Positions 15,865-24,850 of a DNA stretch of 64,000 bases are shown piece after piece. A program made the position numbers and the translations under genes. A model generated the notes under the pieces. The model was not told the origin of the DNA and ran no database searches. It saw only the letters and a list, made by a program, of their open reading frames with translations. Position 1 is the stretch's first letter, and each line of letters begins with the position of its first letter. Source of the stretch: a virus; IMG/VR virus record IMGVR_UViG_3300025674_000023, positions 23,867 to 87,866 of that record, one strand, 5' to 3'.

Positions 15865-16049
15865 CTAAAAGAGAATTTACTGGTAAAGGTGGTGAAGTAT
15901 GGACTTGGGAAGAAACTCCTGAAACCATCGAAGCACTGAAACGATTGCACGAAACCGTTCAAACAAATGCCACCAGTCGTCTTCATGAAGATATGCGTCG
16001 ATTGAAGGCACAAGATGATAAAATGAACTATGATACTAGCGGAAAATGA
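15861..16049 (+). CDS. Small hypothetical protein
   Basis: 62 aa, mostly helical and charged (GGEVWTWEETPETIEALKRL). Coupled by ATGA overlaps on both sides. No function visible. Confidence 0.6.
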   Translation: MTKREFTGKGGEVWTWEETPETIEALKRLHETVQTNATSRLHEDMRRLKAQDDKMNYDTSGK

Positions 16050-16252
16050 AACCAATTACAGTTGAAGAATACAAAGAAGTAGGCGAAGAGTTCTGGCGTA
16101 AATATGATTACGTTTCGCAGAATATTGGTGAAGGTGCAAAACCAGAAGATATTCTTAAAGTTATGGAATCACTCGCAGCTCTTGTAATGAAAAAGCGAGT
16201 TGATGATAAACTTGCACCATTTGGATTTAATAAAAAAACTGAAAATGAATGA
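16046..16252 (+). CDS. Small hypothetical protein
   Basis: 68 aa, acidic and helical (VEEYKEVGEEFWRKYDYV). Overlaps its upstream neighbour by ATGA and its downstream neighbour by eight bases. Function unknown. Confidence 0.6.
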   Translation: MKPITVEEYKEVGEEFWRKYDYVSQNIGEGAKPEDILKVMESLAALVMKKRVDDKLAPFGFNKKTENE

Positions 16253-16466
16253 ACCTGAAATTGTAATGTATGATGATTGCTTCTTTATTGAAGAGCGATT
16301 TGGTCTTTGGATTAGCGTTTCGAAAGATAGCAGACCACTAATAACATCTCTCACAAAAGAAGAATGTATTCATATGACTCGATTTTATTTAAAAGGAGAG
16401 CAAGAAGGATGGAATGAAGAAAGTAATCGTGTTATGAATGATGGTGTTGTTGGCGGCAAACTTTGA
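16245..16466 (+). CDS. Small hypothetical protein
   Basis: 73 aa starting MNEPEIVMYDDCFFIEE. The ATG at 16245 is chosen because it couples to the upstream stop; the frame is open to 16200. Last gene of the mazG string, with the tRNA pair just downstream. Confidence 0.6.
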   Translation: MNEPEIVMYDDCFFIEERFGLWISVSKDSRPLITSLTKEECIHMTRFYLKGEQEGWNEESNRVMNDGVVGGKL

Positions 16467-16479
16467 TGCCGTCTTTTCT

Positions 16480-16550
16480 GGGGAATTAGTTAAACGGTAT
16501 AACGGGTGCTTTGCAAGCACTTATTAGGAGTTCGATTCTCCTATTCTCCA
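16480..16550 (+). tRNA. tRNA-Ala (TGC)
   Basis: Acceptor GGGGAAT pairs with ATTCTCC (one G-U). Anticodon loop TTTGCAA gives TGC. T-arm GGAG-TTCGATT-CTCC is intact. No encoded CCA. Lies 13 bases after the preceding stop codon. Confidence 0.92.
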
Positions 16551-16553
16551 TAT

Positions 16554-16634
16554 GCTCAAGTGGCGGAATGGTATACGCAGCAGACTTAGAATCTGCCGTC
16601 GCAAGACTTGAAGGTTCAAATCCTTTCTTGAGCA
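16554..16634 (+). tRNA. tRNA-Leu (TAG)
   Basis: Class II tRNA with a variable arm. Acceptor GCTCAAG / CTTGAGC, anticodon loop CTTAGAA gives TAG, T-arm AAGG-TTCAAAT-CCTT. Three bases from tRNA-Ala, so the two are surely co-transcribed. Confidence 0.92.
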
Positions 16635-16652
16635 CTAAATAAAAATAAAAAT

Positions 16653-17741
16653 ATGGCTACCATATCTGCAGATAGGGATTGGAATAAGTATGTGAAGAAT
16701 AATCCTTCATCTAGTAATATAAAATATCCTATTGAAAATAATATAATTAATGAACCTGTATACACTAATACAAGGTTTAATAATATTTTAACTTATGTAA
16801 GTAATGGAAATTTTGTTAATATTGTATCCAAACAATTTTTTTTGGAAGGTAGAAGTAAATATGCAAATGTTAGAATAAATGGTATAACTGGATATCTTAG
16901 GGCAACTGCAATTCGAAAACCTACAGGATTAAATCCATCCTATGCTGTAGAAAAAAGAGTTTTGGATATGACAAATAATGAAATTCAAAATTTATGTGAA
17001 CGTGCTGGTATTGGTAGAAATAATAGAGAAGGAATTGATATTTTATCTCCAGATGGAAGATTGATATCAGGAGTTACAAAATTGGAAAAAGTTGATGGTA
17101 GAATACATGGTAAAGAACCTAAATCTGATTTTGTTTTTAAAAATAGTGCAAATAATTCTTTATTTTTTATATCCCATAAAACTGGTAGTGGTGCGGGCGC
17201 CTTTAGACAGTATGGTGGAATTTCTGAGAAAGCAGGATCTTCTGAATTTCCAACTAAGATTTATGAGAATATTGAGGTTCAATCATTTTTGAATAGACTA
17301 TATCAACTATATTCTGATGCTACGAGTGGTCAATCTCAAATTGCAAACAATCCATTTGATAGCAAAGGATCTTTAAAAAGGTCTGTTCATTCCTTTGTAA
17401 ATAATCCAAATCTTGTTAATATGTCTGTTTATGGTGCTGACTATGGTGGTTCTCGAAGTTTAAATAATGTAGATATAATAGGTCAAGGTAGTTTTATTTT
17501 TAGACCATTTACTAGTGGTAGTGAAGATGTAATTTACAATTTATCATTTAGTGGTGGTTACCATATAAATGGAGATATTAGTAAATTTATTAATGATGGA
17601 AGTGGATATAGAGCAGTTTTATTAGCAGTATCAGATAATAGATCTACAAAAACTCCAAGTGGATCTATACCATTAGTTAGAACTGGAATATATCCAAAAG
17701 CATTCAGATCCGGATCTATCGATATATATACACTTATTTAA
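16653..17741 (+). CDS. Hypothetical protein with SH3-like and possible nuclease-like segments
   Basis: 362 aa, very AT-rich. Residues about 55-95 (FVNIVSKQFFLEG...RINGITGYLRATAIRK) look like a bacterial SH3-type repeat. Residues about 160-195 (KSDFVFKNSANNSLFFISHK, then GAGAFRQYGGISE) have an Asp...xxK arrangement reminiscent of the PD-(D/E)XK core. Neither assignment is certain. A TAAATAAA-rich stretch before the ATG may act as a late promoter. Structural or DNA-end role possible. Confidence 0.5.
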   Translation: MATISADRDWNKYVKNNPSSSNIKYPIENNIINEPVYTNTRFNNILTYVSNGNFVNIVSKQFFLEGRSKYANVRINGITGYLRATAIRKPTGLNPSYAVEKRVLDMTNNEIQNLCERAGIGRNNREGIDILSPDGRLISGVTKLEKVDGRIHGKEPKSDFVFKNSANNSLFFISHKTGSGAGAFRQYGGISEKAGSSEFPTKIYENIEVQSFLNRLYQLYSDATSGQSQIANNPFDSKGSLKRSVHSFVNNPNLVNMSVYGADYGGSRSLNNVDIIGQGSFIFRPFTSGSEDVIYNLSFSGGYHINGDISKFINDGSGYRAVLLAVSDNRSTKTPSGSIPLVRTGIYPKAFRSGSIDIYTLI

Positions 17742-17742
17742 A

Positions 17743-18021
17743 ATGAAAATAGAAGAATTAGTTGCAGATTTAATATCCGATTTTAATGGATCGTATAAAG
17801 ATTTTATTGCTTATGTTTATAAAGTCTTCACAAAAAAAATAGATTTTGTAAGCAACAAAACTATCAAGGATAAATATATAAAGATAAGAAAGAGTATTCT
17901 GCATTATATCATTGCAAATGAAGCAACAATAACTGCAGAATTGCGTAAAAAAAAAAAAATAAATAATGAAAAATTTTTCCCAATTTATAAAAGAAATTCA
18001 ATCTCCAGCAGAGAAAGCTAG
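17743..18021 (+). CDS. Small hypothetical protein, end affected by a poly-A run
   Basis: Up to 92 aa, helical and lysine-rich (MKIEELVADLISDFNGSYKD). The frame crosses 13 consecutive A (17947-17959) and then overlaps the next gene by 56 bases. With 12 A the frame would stop at TAA 17960-17962, so the natural product is probably about 72 aa. Confidence 0.5.
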   Translation: MKIEELVADLISDFNGSYKDFIAYVYKVFTKKIDFVSNKTIKDKYIKIRKSILHYIIANEATITAELRKKKKINNEKFFPIYKRNSISSRES

Positions 18022-18571
18022 AAGCTTGAATCTTGTGAGTGATAAGCATGGTGGATGGTATGACCGTAAAGGTGAATTTACTGCAAAAACAAAAGAAGGT
18101 AAATTAGTATTTTATAATAAAAGACAGATACCAGGAAGACAAGATCCTTATCAAAGTCAAAAAGAAAAAACAATTGCTTCTCCTGGATACAATGATCCTC
18201 GTTTAAAAGCACAAGCTGCAATTAGAAATAGAGAAAAGGCATATGAAGAAAAGGAATTGAGGGAAAAATATATCAAAGAAGAAATTTTTAATGTTGATGA
18301 TTGGGTAAAGAGTCTTGTCACGGAAAAAGTTGGTAAGATTATTCGTAGAGGAACAAATCATCTTATTTGTGTTACTGAAGATGGTGAAATGTTTAAATCT
18401 TGGATTAAAGATTTGGTTGAGTATACTGAAGTTAAAATGGATCGACTTTATAGACTTCCTGGAAAACCAAATACACTTATTGGAACAACCGGATATCGTA
18501 AAAATGCAGAACAATCACTTAATTTCATAAATAAGTATAGAAAAAAAGTAGAAACAAAAAGTCTCTCATGA
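17966..18571 (+). CDS. Putative head-associated protein with T4-like capsid-targeting N-terminus
   Basis: 201 aa. The N-terminus MKNFSQFIKEIQ resembles the capsid-targeting sequence of T4 internal proteins (consensus start MKTYQEFIAEA). A central segment VGKIIRRGTNHLICVTEDGEMF looks like a small beta barrel. Followed at once (ATGA) by another probable virion gene. Assignment rests on motif resemblance only. Confidence 0.5.
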   Translation: MKNFSQFIKEIQSPAEKARSLNLVSDKHGGWYDRKGEFTAKTKEGKLVFYNKRQIPGRQDPYQSQKEKTIASPGYNDPRLKAQAAIRNREKAYEEKELREKYIKEEIFNVDDWVKSLVTEKVGKIIRRGTNHLICVTEDGEMFKSWIKDLVEYTEVKMDRLYRLPGKPNTLIGTTGYRKNAEQSLNFINKYRKKVETKSLS

Positions 18572-19719
18572 AAAAGAATATTGTTGAAGAGCTTCCAGTA
18601 AGAAAACATCCTATGGGTGCTGGTGAATCTAAACCTGCACCGAAATCTAATCAAACAGAGAGATCATCTGATCCGGCTAAGAAAGTGAAACAAGCTGTAT
18701 ACGATATTCGTTATCGTGCAAGAAGAGAAGATATTCCCCTACGTCAGGCGTATTCTCAATATATGCAGAATACGAGTATGAGTCAGCAAGAAAGAGATGC
18801 AGTAAAGCAAATGCTTTTTGGAAAATCTGGAATGCAAGAGGACTATAAAATCGAAGAATCGGCACATACAAGTGTTGCTGAAGCTCTTTATAAAGTGTTT
18901 GTTGAAGGTATCGAAAAAGATATTACTTTGGTTTATGAAGAAAAAATGAAATCTTCTTCTGATAGAAAATATAAAGTAAGAGTAACAGATAAAAATGGTA
19001 AATCTTATGTAAGATATGCAACTCGTGAAAAAATTAGTCAACTTCGCCAAAATCCAAATATTGCAGAAGTTGAAATGACTGAGCATGGTGATCCATATGA
19101 AGGTAGAAAAAAGAAAAAAGGTGATGGAAATTTAGCAAATAATTATCCACCTTATGATAGAGTAACTCGTGGAGATGTTATTGCTGGCGCAAAAGGTGAG
19201 GATCAAATGGGTGGTAAGATTAAAGAGTCTTATGGTATTACTAATCAAGTTCCAATTGATGTAATGAAGAAAAATAAGACAAATAAAGTTACTATGATGC
19301 CATCTGAGCCTAATGGAAAGAGTAAAAAGTTGATGAATAGTTATCGACCAAATACTCCTTTTATTATTGAAAAGGCGGAAAGTCGAGCGCAGCAAAAATT
19401 TATGGGTATGGTTTATGCTGCTAAGACAGGAAAAAAGCCCGCCTCACCAGAAGTTGCAAAAGCAGCAAAAGGTATGAGTGAAAAAGAAGCAAAAAAGTAT
19501 GCTTCCACAAAACATAAAGGTCTTCCTGAGAAAAAAATGAATGAAGAAATGGGTGAACGTGATAAAAGAGCAGATTATGCGTATAGAGAGATGATTAAAA
19601 ATAAACTGAGAGCAGGAATGGGTATTAAAAATCCAATGGTAATGAGCAATCCTGAAAATCTTGAAAAAGATTTTAATAAAGTTGCAACTGCAAAATCTGT
19701 AAAGTCTGCATGTGACTAA
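18568..19719 (+). CDS. Putative virion protein with DUF3008-like segment
   Basis: 383 aa, Lys/Glu-rich. Residues about 290-335 (QQKFMGMVYAAKTGKKPASPE, AKGMSEKEAKKYASTKHKGL) match the DUF3008 signature found in phage proteins and often near head genes. The rest is low in recognisable structure. Part of a two-gene unit with the upstream capsid-targeting-like gene. Confidence 0.6.
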   Translation: MKKNIVEELPVRKHPMGAGESKPAPKSNQTERSSDPAKKVKQAVYDIRYRARREDIPLRQAYSQYMQNTSMSQQERDAVKQMLFGKSGMQEDYKIEESAHTSVAEALYKVFVEGIEKDITLVYEEKMKSSSDRKYKVRVTDKNGKSYVRYATREKISQLRQNPNIAEVEMTEHGDPYEGRKKKKGDGNLANNYPPYDRVTRGDVIAGAKGEDQMGGKIKESYGITNQVPIDVMKKNKTNKVTMMPSEPNGKSKKLMNSYRPNTPFIIEKAESRAQQKFMGMVYAAKTGKKPASPEVAKAAKGMSEKEAKKYASTKHKGLPEKKMNEEMGERDKRADYAYREMIKNKLRAGMGIKNPMVMSNPENLEKDFNKVATAKSVKSACD

Positions 19720-19755
19720 ATTGCTGATATATAGTATTGAGTTTTCATCACTATC

Positions 19756-19956
19756 ATGCTCGCATTTCTTCTTCCGTTAGCATCAAAAATTATTTCCGAT
19801 GCTGTTTCTAAAATTCCTGAAAATGAGGAACTTGGAGAAAAACTGATTGATATTTGTTTAGTTATTCTTGGTAAAGCAGTAAAACTGACTAAAACAGATA
19901 TGGATGACCAACTTTTAGAGGTTGTTACAAAAGCAATCAAAGCAAGAGAAGAGTGA
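19756..19956 (+). CDS. Small amphipathic protein, unknown
   Basis: 66 aa starting MLAFLLPLASKIISDAVSKIPE. It has a hydrophobic N-terminus and two predicted helices. Followed by a clear terminator. Possibly membrane-active, function unknown. Confidence 0.6.
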   Translation: MLAFLLPLASKIISDAVSKIPENEELGEKLIDICLVILGKAVKLTKTDMDDQLLEVVTKAIKAREE

Positions 19957-19961
19957 TAATT

Positions 19962-19986
19962 GGAGACCTTAGGGTCTCCTTTTTTT
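19962..19986 (+). terminator. Rho-independent terminator
   Basis: GGAGACC / GGTCTCC stem with a short TTAG-type loop and seven T. The final T starts the next late promoter box. Confidence 0.88.
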
Positions 19987-19993
19987 ATAAATA
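19986..19993 (+). promoter_or_regulatory. T4-type late promoter
   Basis: TATAAATA 31 bases before the ATG at 20024, directly after a terminator. This is the late promoter core of T4-like phages, recognised by the gp55/gp33 and clamp-dependent polymerase. Confidence 0.75.
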
Positions 19994-20023
19994 TCTGTAT
20001 AAAAGATTATAAGGTAAGGAAAC

Positions 20024-20566
20024 ATGGCTCTCTGGGGCAATACAGACTTAGTATATTCTGATGGAACTGTTCAAGTAAATTTAACGACTCCAGAAATAAC
20101 TGGCACTACAGGTGTAGTTAGTTTTACTGCAAATGGAGTTGCTGCTGGTAATGTAATTACTGTCGGAGCCGGAGCAACTTATGGATATGCTATTATCACT
20201 GGCGTAACTTCTACAACACTTTCTATTGCTAGCACTGCTGGATTTGTAAGTGGTCTTACAACAGTTCCAGCAACTACATATGAGATTTCTGAAGAACCAC
20301 TTTACACCGTTCTTGATTCCCATTATAGAGCACCTGAGGCAAAAACATCAGGATTCTCAACTAATCCAGTAACAACATCTGTATATGGTGTTGATTATCT
20401 TGAGGTTGGTGTAGCAGCAACTACTAGTTATGCTGTTGGTCACTCTGGATGGGTTGGTATTACTTCATATGTTGATATGCATGGAAACCTGAGAGTTAAG
20501 CATGAAGTTTTAGTTGCTGGCGGAATCCTAACAACATCTGACAGTGCTGACGAAGATTTAATTTGA
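20024..20566 (+). CDS. Putative virion structural protein
   Basis: 180 aa, beta-rich, low in Cys and rich in Gly/Thr/Val (MALWGNTDLVYSDGTVQVNL). This composition, the strong late promoter and the good ribosome site (AAGGTAAGGAA) fit an abundant capsid decoration or other structural protein. No catalytic motif is seen. Confidence 0.6.
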   Translation: MALWGNTDLVYSDGTVQVNLTTPEITGTTGVVSFTANGVAAGNVITVGAGATYGYAIITGVTSTTLSIASTAGFVSGLTTVPATTYEISEEPLYTVLDSHYRAPEAKTSGFSTNPVTTSVYGVDYLEVGVAATTSYAVGHSGWVGITSYVDMHGNLRVKHEVLVAGGILTTSDSADEDLI

Positions 20567-20577
20567 TAATATAAAGT

Positions 20578-20949
20578 ATGAGATTTGATGAGTTGAATGA
20601 GAATAATTATTTGTTATTCGCGATAAAATTTTATGACAATCCTCAAGCTCTGACTATGGAGGATTTTGAAAATGATTTGAAGAGAATACGATACATAAAA
20701 AGATTATTAAAGAGATATAAGAGCAATGGTGAACTTAAAGTTCACTTAATTCTCAATCACTTAATAATTATGTTTAATGTTTTCAGTGATGCAGCAGTTC
20801 CTTTGTTATTTTATAATTTGGAAAAGGAACTATGGCCATCTATGAAAAGTTTTTTGTTATTTTTGAATCGTATCCCTGAATATCCAAAAACTCAAATACA
20901 TGATATTCAACAAGATGAAGAATGCTTTAAAAAATTGCAAGAGATCTGA
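20578..20949 (+). CDS. Conserved T4-like cyanophage protein
   Basis: 123 aa, mostly helical. The pattern DFENDLKRIRYIKRLLKRY ... LILNHLIIMFNVF is characteristic of a small conserved family in T4-like phages of unknown role. Shares its last base region with the next ATG. Confidence 0.7.
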   Translation: MRFDELNENNYLLFAIKFYDNPQALTMEDFENDLKRIRYIKRLLKRYKSNGELKVHLILNHLIIMFNVFSDAAVPLLFYNLEKELWPSMKSFLLFLNRIPEYPKTQIHDIQQDEECFKKLQEI

Positions 20950-21140
20950 TGAATATTCAAAAGATTATAGGTATTGTTAAAAAACTTAGAGAAGAAGCAA
21001 TAGCAAATACAGTTGGTGGTGGACATATTGCAGGAACTGCTGAAGCTGGTGATGATCCGCCGGTTAGAAGAAGAAAGAAAACACCAAAAGGTCATGTTGG
21101 ATCAAGAGTTCCTTGGTTACAGTATTTAAGAAATAAGTAA
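20949..21140 (+). CDS. Small basic protein
   Basis: 63 aa with a central GGGHIAGTAEAGDDPPVRRRKK segment, shortened here to its theme: glycine-rich then strongly basic. Ends in HVGSRVPWLQYLRN. Start overlaps the upstream stop. Nucleic-acid binding is possible from charge alone. Confidence 0.6.
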   Translation: MNIQKIIGIVKKLREEAIANTVGGGHIAGTAEAGDDPPVRRRKKTPKGHVGSRVPWLQYLRNK

Positions 21141-21141
21141 A

Positions 21142-21549
21142 ATGTTTTCAGATTCAAAGGTTGCTGTATTAGAATCGAAACTTGGTATCTATGAAGACTT
21201 GTCACGAGAAATGCTTGCCAAGTTAGAAACTGCAGTAGAAAAGATATCAGAAGGAAATAACCGTATTGCTCAGATTCTCACTAAGCATGATGAGAGAATT
21301 GAGCAGAGTATGAAGACTGATTCTCTCATTATCAAAATGATTGATGAGTTAAAGGAAGATAGCGAGAACGATCATAAGATTTTGCATGAAAGAATAGATA
21401 AGATAGAAACAGAAATAAAGGCATTCTCAAAGTTTCGTTGGCAGGTCGGTGGAGTCTTGGTAGTTGTAGCACTTTTCATTAGTGCCGGTACTATTCTTCC
21501 ACTTTCCTTGACCCAACAGGCACCACAGGTTATAATGGAGAGACGATAG
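21142..21549 (+). CDS. Coiled-coil protein with C-terminal membrane anchor
   Basis: 135 aa. Residues 1-95 are a heptad-rich helix (LESKLGIYEDLSREMLAKLE...). Residues about 103-125 (VGGVLVVVALFISAGTIL) form one transmembrane segment. Similar to small phage proteins of the XhlA type that accompany lysis functions, but that link is weak. Its last 40 bases contain the promoter for gene 61. Confidence 0.65.
   Translation: MFSDSKVAVLESKLGIYEDLSREMLAKLETAVEKISEGNNRIAQILTKHDERIEQSMKTDSLIIKMIDELKEDSENDHKILHERIDKIETEIKAFSKFRWQVGGVLVVVALFISAGTILPLSLTQQAPQVIMERR
21508..21536 (+). promoter_or_regulatory. Sigma70-type promoter for gene 61
   Basis: TTGACC (21508-21513), 17 bp, TATAAT (21531-21536), located inside the 3' end of the upstream ORF. 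Predicted start near 21543, 20 bases before the gene 61 ATG. Confidence 0.75.
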
Positions 21550-21562
21550 TATTGTCTCTGCA

Positions 21563-22534
21563 ATGGATCTAGTTGACTCCAAGTATATTGGTCTGATTTC
21601 TTCACGCCTACAAAAGTTCAAAAAGGTCAAAACAGATCTCTATAACTTTCGGTGTCCTATTTGCGGAGATTCGCAAAAGAACAAAAATAAGACAAGGGGA
21701 TATCTCTACCAGGTCAAAAATAACACAAACTTTAAGTGCCATAATTGTGGCGCGAGTATGTCATTGAATAATTTTCTCAAGCAGATGGATACCACGCTGC
21801 ATAAGCAGTATACACTTGAGAAGTTCAAGGAAGGGCACACCGGCAAAAACTTTGTGGTTGAAGAACCAAAGTTTGATTTTAAGAAACCTGTATTCAAACA
21901 ATCTATTGATCTTCCAAAGGCATCAAGTAATTCTGTTGCGAAGAAATATCTTGAAAATAGGAAATTAGACCCAGATAAGTTTTACTATACTGAACAATTT
22001 AAGAGATGGGTAAATACTCAAAAAAAGACATTTGATGTTATTAATAGAGATGAACCACGTATCATCATTCCGATGTATGATGAAGATAAAAATTTGATTG
22101 GATTTCAAGGGAGAGCACTGGATAAGTCTCCTAATAAATATATCACCATTATGATTCAAGAGGAGGCACCAAAAATATATGGAATGGAAAAAATTAATAG
22201 AGACTTACCTATCTACTTGGTCGAAGGACCCTTTGACAGCACTTTCATCACTAATAGTGTGGCTTTGTGTGGCAGTGACGGTGACGTTCGTTGTCTTGAA
22301 GGAAGCAGTATTGTTTTTGTTTATGATAACGAGCCCCGCAATCGAGAGATTGTTGGAAGGATTGAGAGATGTATCGAACGAAATGAAAGCGTCGTCATCT
22401 GGCCAAGCACCGTAAAAGAAAAAGACATAAACGATATGGTTCTTGCTGGTCATAATGTCAAATCTATGCTAGAATCAAATACCTACTCTGGATTGGAAGC
22501 AAAGGTCAAATTTAACAATTGGAAAAAGATATGA
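21563..22534 (+). CDS. 61: DNA primase, T4 gp61 homologue
   Basis: 323 aa. N-terminal zinc finger CPICGDS ... CHNCGAS. TOPRIM catalytic region YLVEGPFDSTFI and IVFVYDNEPRN (acidic metal site). It makes RNA primers with helicase gp41. The last four bases ATGA are shared with nrdA. Confidence 0.93.
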   Translation: MDLVDSKYIGLISSRLQKFKKVKTDLYNFRCPICGDSQKNKNKTRGYLYQVKNNTNFKCHNCGASMSLNNFLKQMDTTLHKQYTLEKFKEGHTGKNFVVEEPKFDFKKPVFKQSIDLPKASSNSVAKKYLENRKLDPDKFYYTEQFKRWVNTQKKTFDVINRDEPRIIIPMYDEDKNLIGFQGRALDKSPNKYITIMIQEEAPKIYGMEKINRDLPIYLVEGPFDSTFITNSVALCGSDGDVRCLEGSSIVFVYDNEPRNREIVGRIERCIERNESVVIWPSTVKEKDINDMVLAGHNVKSMLESNTYSGLEAKVKFNNWKKI

Positions 22535-24828
22535 CAAACGGAACAAAAGTTGTCAAGAGAAATGGGTCTATTGAACCTCTTGATTTGAACAAACTTCACA
22601 AAATGGTTGATGAGGCATGTAAAGACCTTGCCGGGGTCTCTGCAAGTCAGGTCGAAATTCAATCAGGTATTCAATTTTACGATGGCATTACGACAGCAGA
22701 AATTCAAGAAATTCTAATTCGTTCTGCAAGTGATTTAATTGATCTTAATCATCCTAACTATCAGTTTGTGGCAGCAAGACTTCTTCTGTTTGCTCTTCGT
22801 AAACAGTTGTATGGTCGTATGCATGAAACACCTACGGTAAAACAGCATATAGACCAATGCATCAAAAAAGGTGTTTATGATGCAGAAATTGCGAACCTTT
22901 ATACTGATGAAGAGTTTGATAAACTCCAATCATTCATTGATCATGATCGTGACTTTTTGTTTACATATGCTGGATTGAGACAGGTTGTAGATAAATATCT
23001 CGTGCAAGATAGAAGTAGTGGTGCTCTTTATGAAACACCACAGTTCATGTATCTTCTGATTGCAGCAACTATCTTTTCGAAGTATCCTAAAGAGATCCGT
23101 CTCGATTATGTAAGGAAGTATTATGACGCAATCTCGAAACACCGAATCAACATTCCCACACCTATCATGGCAGGAGTGCGAACTCCACTTAGACAATACG
23201 CTAGCTGTGTTCTTGTTGATGTTGATGACTCCCTCGATTCTATCTTTAGCTCTGATATGGCTATTGGCAGATACGTTGCACAAAGGGCGGGCATCGGTAT
23301 CAACGCAGGCAGAATCCGTGGCATCAACAGTAAAATCAGAGGCGGAGAAGTGCAGCACACAGGTGTTGTTCCATTTCTCAAGAAGTTTGAAGCAACTGTC
23401 AGATGTTGCACGCAAAATGGCATCAGAGGTGGATCAGCAACTGTCCACTTCCCCATCTGGCACCAAGAAATAGAAGACATTATTGTTCTCAAAAACAATA
23501 AAGGAACAGAAGACAATCGAGTAAGAAAACTTGACTACTCCATTCAAATTTCAAAACTTTTCTATGAGCGTTTCATCCAGAATGGAGAGATTAGCCTGTT
23601 CTCACCGCATGATGTTCCAGGACTCTATGATGCTTTTGGTACTGATTCATTTGATGATCTCTATGTGGGCTATGAACAAAATGAGTCTGTTCCAAGAAAA
23701 ACTATCGGTGCTCAAGAACTTTTTCTTAACATCTTAAAAGAAAGAGCAGAAACTGGTCGTCTCTATATCATGAATATCGACCATTGTAACTCTCACTCTT
23801 CCTTTATGGATAAAGTTGAAATGAGCAATCTGTGCCAGGAGATTACACTTCCAACTAAACCAATCAAACACATTGATGATGAAGATGGGGAAATTGCTCT
23901 GTGTATCCTTTCTGCTATTAATATTGGTAAAATCAGGTCTTTGGAGGATCTTGAAGTTCTTTGCGATCTTGCTGTTAGGAGTCTTGATGAACTCATTGAT
24001 TTTCAACAATATCCAGTCAGATCAGCAGAGATTGCCACTAAAGCACGTCGTTCCCTTGGAATAGGGTATATTGGTCTCGCACATTATCTTGCCAAGCACG
24101 GGTGGTTCTATGACGATCCTAATGCTTGGAAACTGATTCATGATCTTTCAGAGGCATTCCAATATTATCTGATTCGTGCTACAGTAAATCTTGCCAAAGA
24201 AAAAGGAGCATGTGAATTCAGTCATCGCACCAAGTATGGGCACGGAATTCTGCCGATTGATACATACAAGAAGGATGTAGATGAGATCGTACCAAATGAG
24301 CTTCATTATGATTGGGACGGTCTTAGAGAGGATGTCAAGAAGTACGGAGTACGGAACTCAACATTGTCCGCACAAATGCCTTCAGAGAGCAGTTCCGTTG
24401 TGTCAAACGCAACAAATGGAATCGAACCACCTCGTGCTTTCTTGTCCGTTAAGAAGTCAAAGAAAGGAACACTCAAACAGATTGTTCCACAATATAGCAC
24501 TCTTAAAAGCAATTATACGCTTCTTTGGGATATGGAGTCCAATCGTGGTTATATTAATGTTGTTGCTGTAATGCAAAAGTTTTTTGATCAAGCTATTTCT
24601 GGTAATTGGAACTATAATCCTTTTAAGTTTCCTGACAATGAGATTCCTATTTCTTTATGGGCACAAGACCTTTTGACTACATATAAGTACGGTTGGAAAA
24701 CCAGTTATTATCAAAATACATACGACAACAAAAACGACGAACTTGAAGAGACAAATTCAACACTAGATAATTTAATTTCTGAAATCGAAAATACAGCGGA
24801 GGAAGAGTGTGAGTCTTGTAAGATTTAA
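22531..24828 (+). CDS. nrdA: Ribonucleotide reductase class Ia alpha subunit
   Basis: 765 aa. Catalytic core SNLCQEITLPTKP carries the active-site Asn, Cys and Glu; the redox pair Cys appear in YASCVLVDVDDS and ALCILSAINIG; the C-terminal CESCKI is the dithiol tail that re-reduces the active site. An ATP-cone-like region opens the protein. It converts NDPs to dNDPs for phage DNA synthesis. ATG 22531 chosen for its ATGA coupling to gene 61. Confidence 0.95.
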   Translation: MTNGTKVVKRNGSIEPLDLNKLHKMVDEACKDLAGVSASQVEIQSGIQFYDGITTAEIQEILIRSASDLIDLNHPNYQFVAARLLLFALRKQLYGRMHETPTVKQHIDQCIKKGVYDAEIANLYTDEEFDKLQSFIDHDRDFLFTYAGLRQVVDKYLVQDRSSGALYETPQFMYLLIAATIFSKYPKEIRLDYVRKYYDAISKHRINIPTPIMAGVRTPLRQYASCVLVDVDDSLDSIFSSDMAIGRYVAQRAGIGINAGRIRGINSKIRGGEVQHTGVVPFLKKFEATVRCCTQNGIRGGSATVHFPIWHQEIEDIIVLKNNKGTEDNRVRKLDYSIQISKLFYERFIQNGEISLFSPHDVPGLYDAFGTDSFDDLYVGYEQNESVPRKTIGAQELFLNILKERAETGRLYIMNIDHCNSHSSFMDKVEMSNLCQEITLPTKPIKHIDDEDGEIALCILSAINIGKIRSLEDLEVLCDLAVRSLDELIDFQQYPVRSAEIATKARRSLGIGYIGLAHYLAKHGWFYDDPNAWKLIHDLSEAFQYYLIRATVNLAKEKGACEFSHRTKYGHGILPIDTYKKDVDEIVPNELHYDWDGLREDVKKYGVRNSTLSAQMPSESSSVVSNATNGIEPPRAFLSVKKSKKGTLKQIVPQYSTLKSNYTLLWDMESNRGYINVVAVMQKFFDQAISGNWNYNPFKFPDNEIPISLWAQDLLTTYKYGWKTSYYQNTYDNKNDELEETNSTLDNLISEIENTAEEECESCKI

Positions 24829-24850
24829 GACAAATAAAGAAGAAAAACCC

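Noticed and set aside
22519-22531. Upstream TTG start for nrdA
   Set aside because: The ATG at 22531 gives the standard ATGA coupling with gene 61 and a normal N-terminus.
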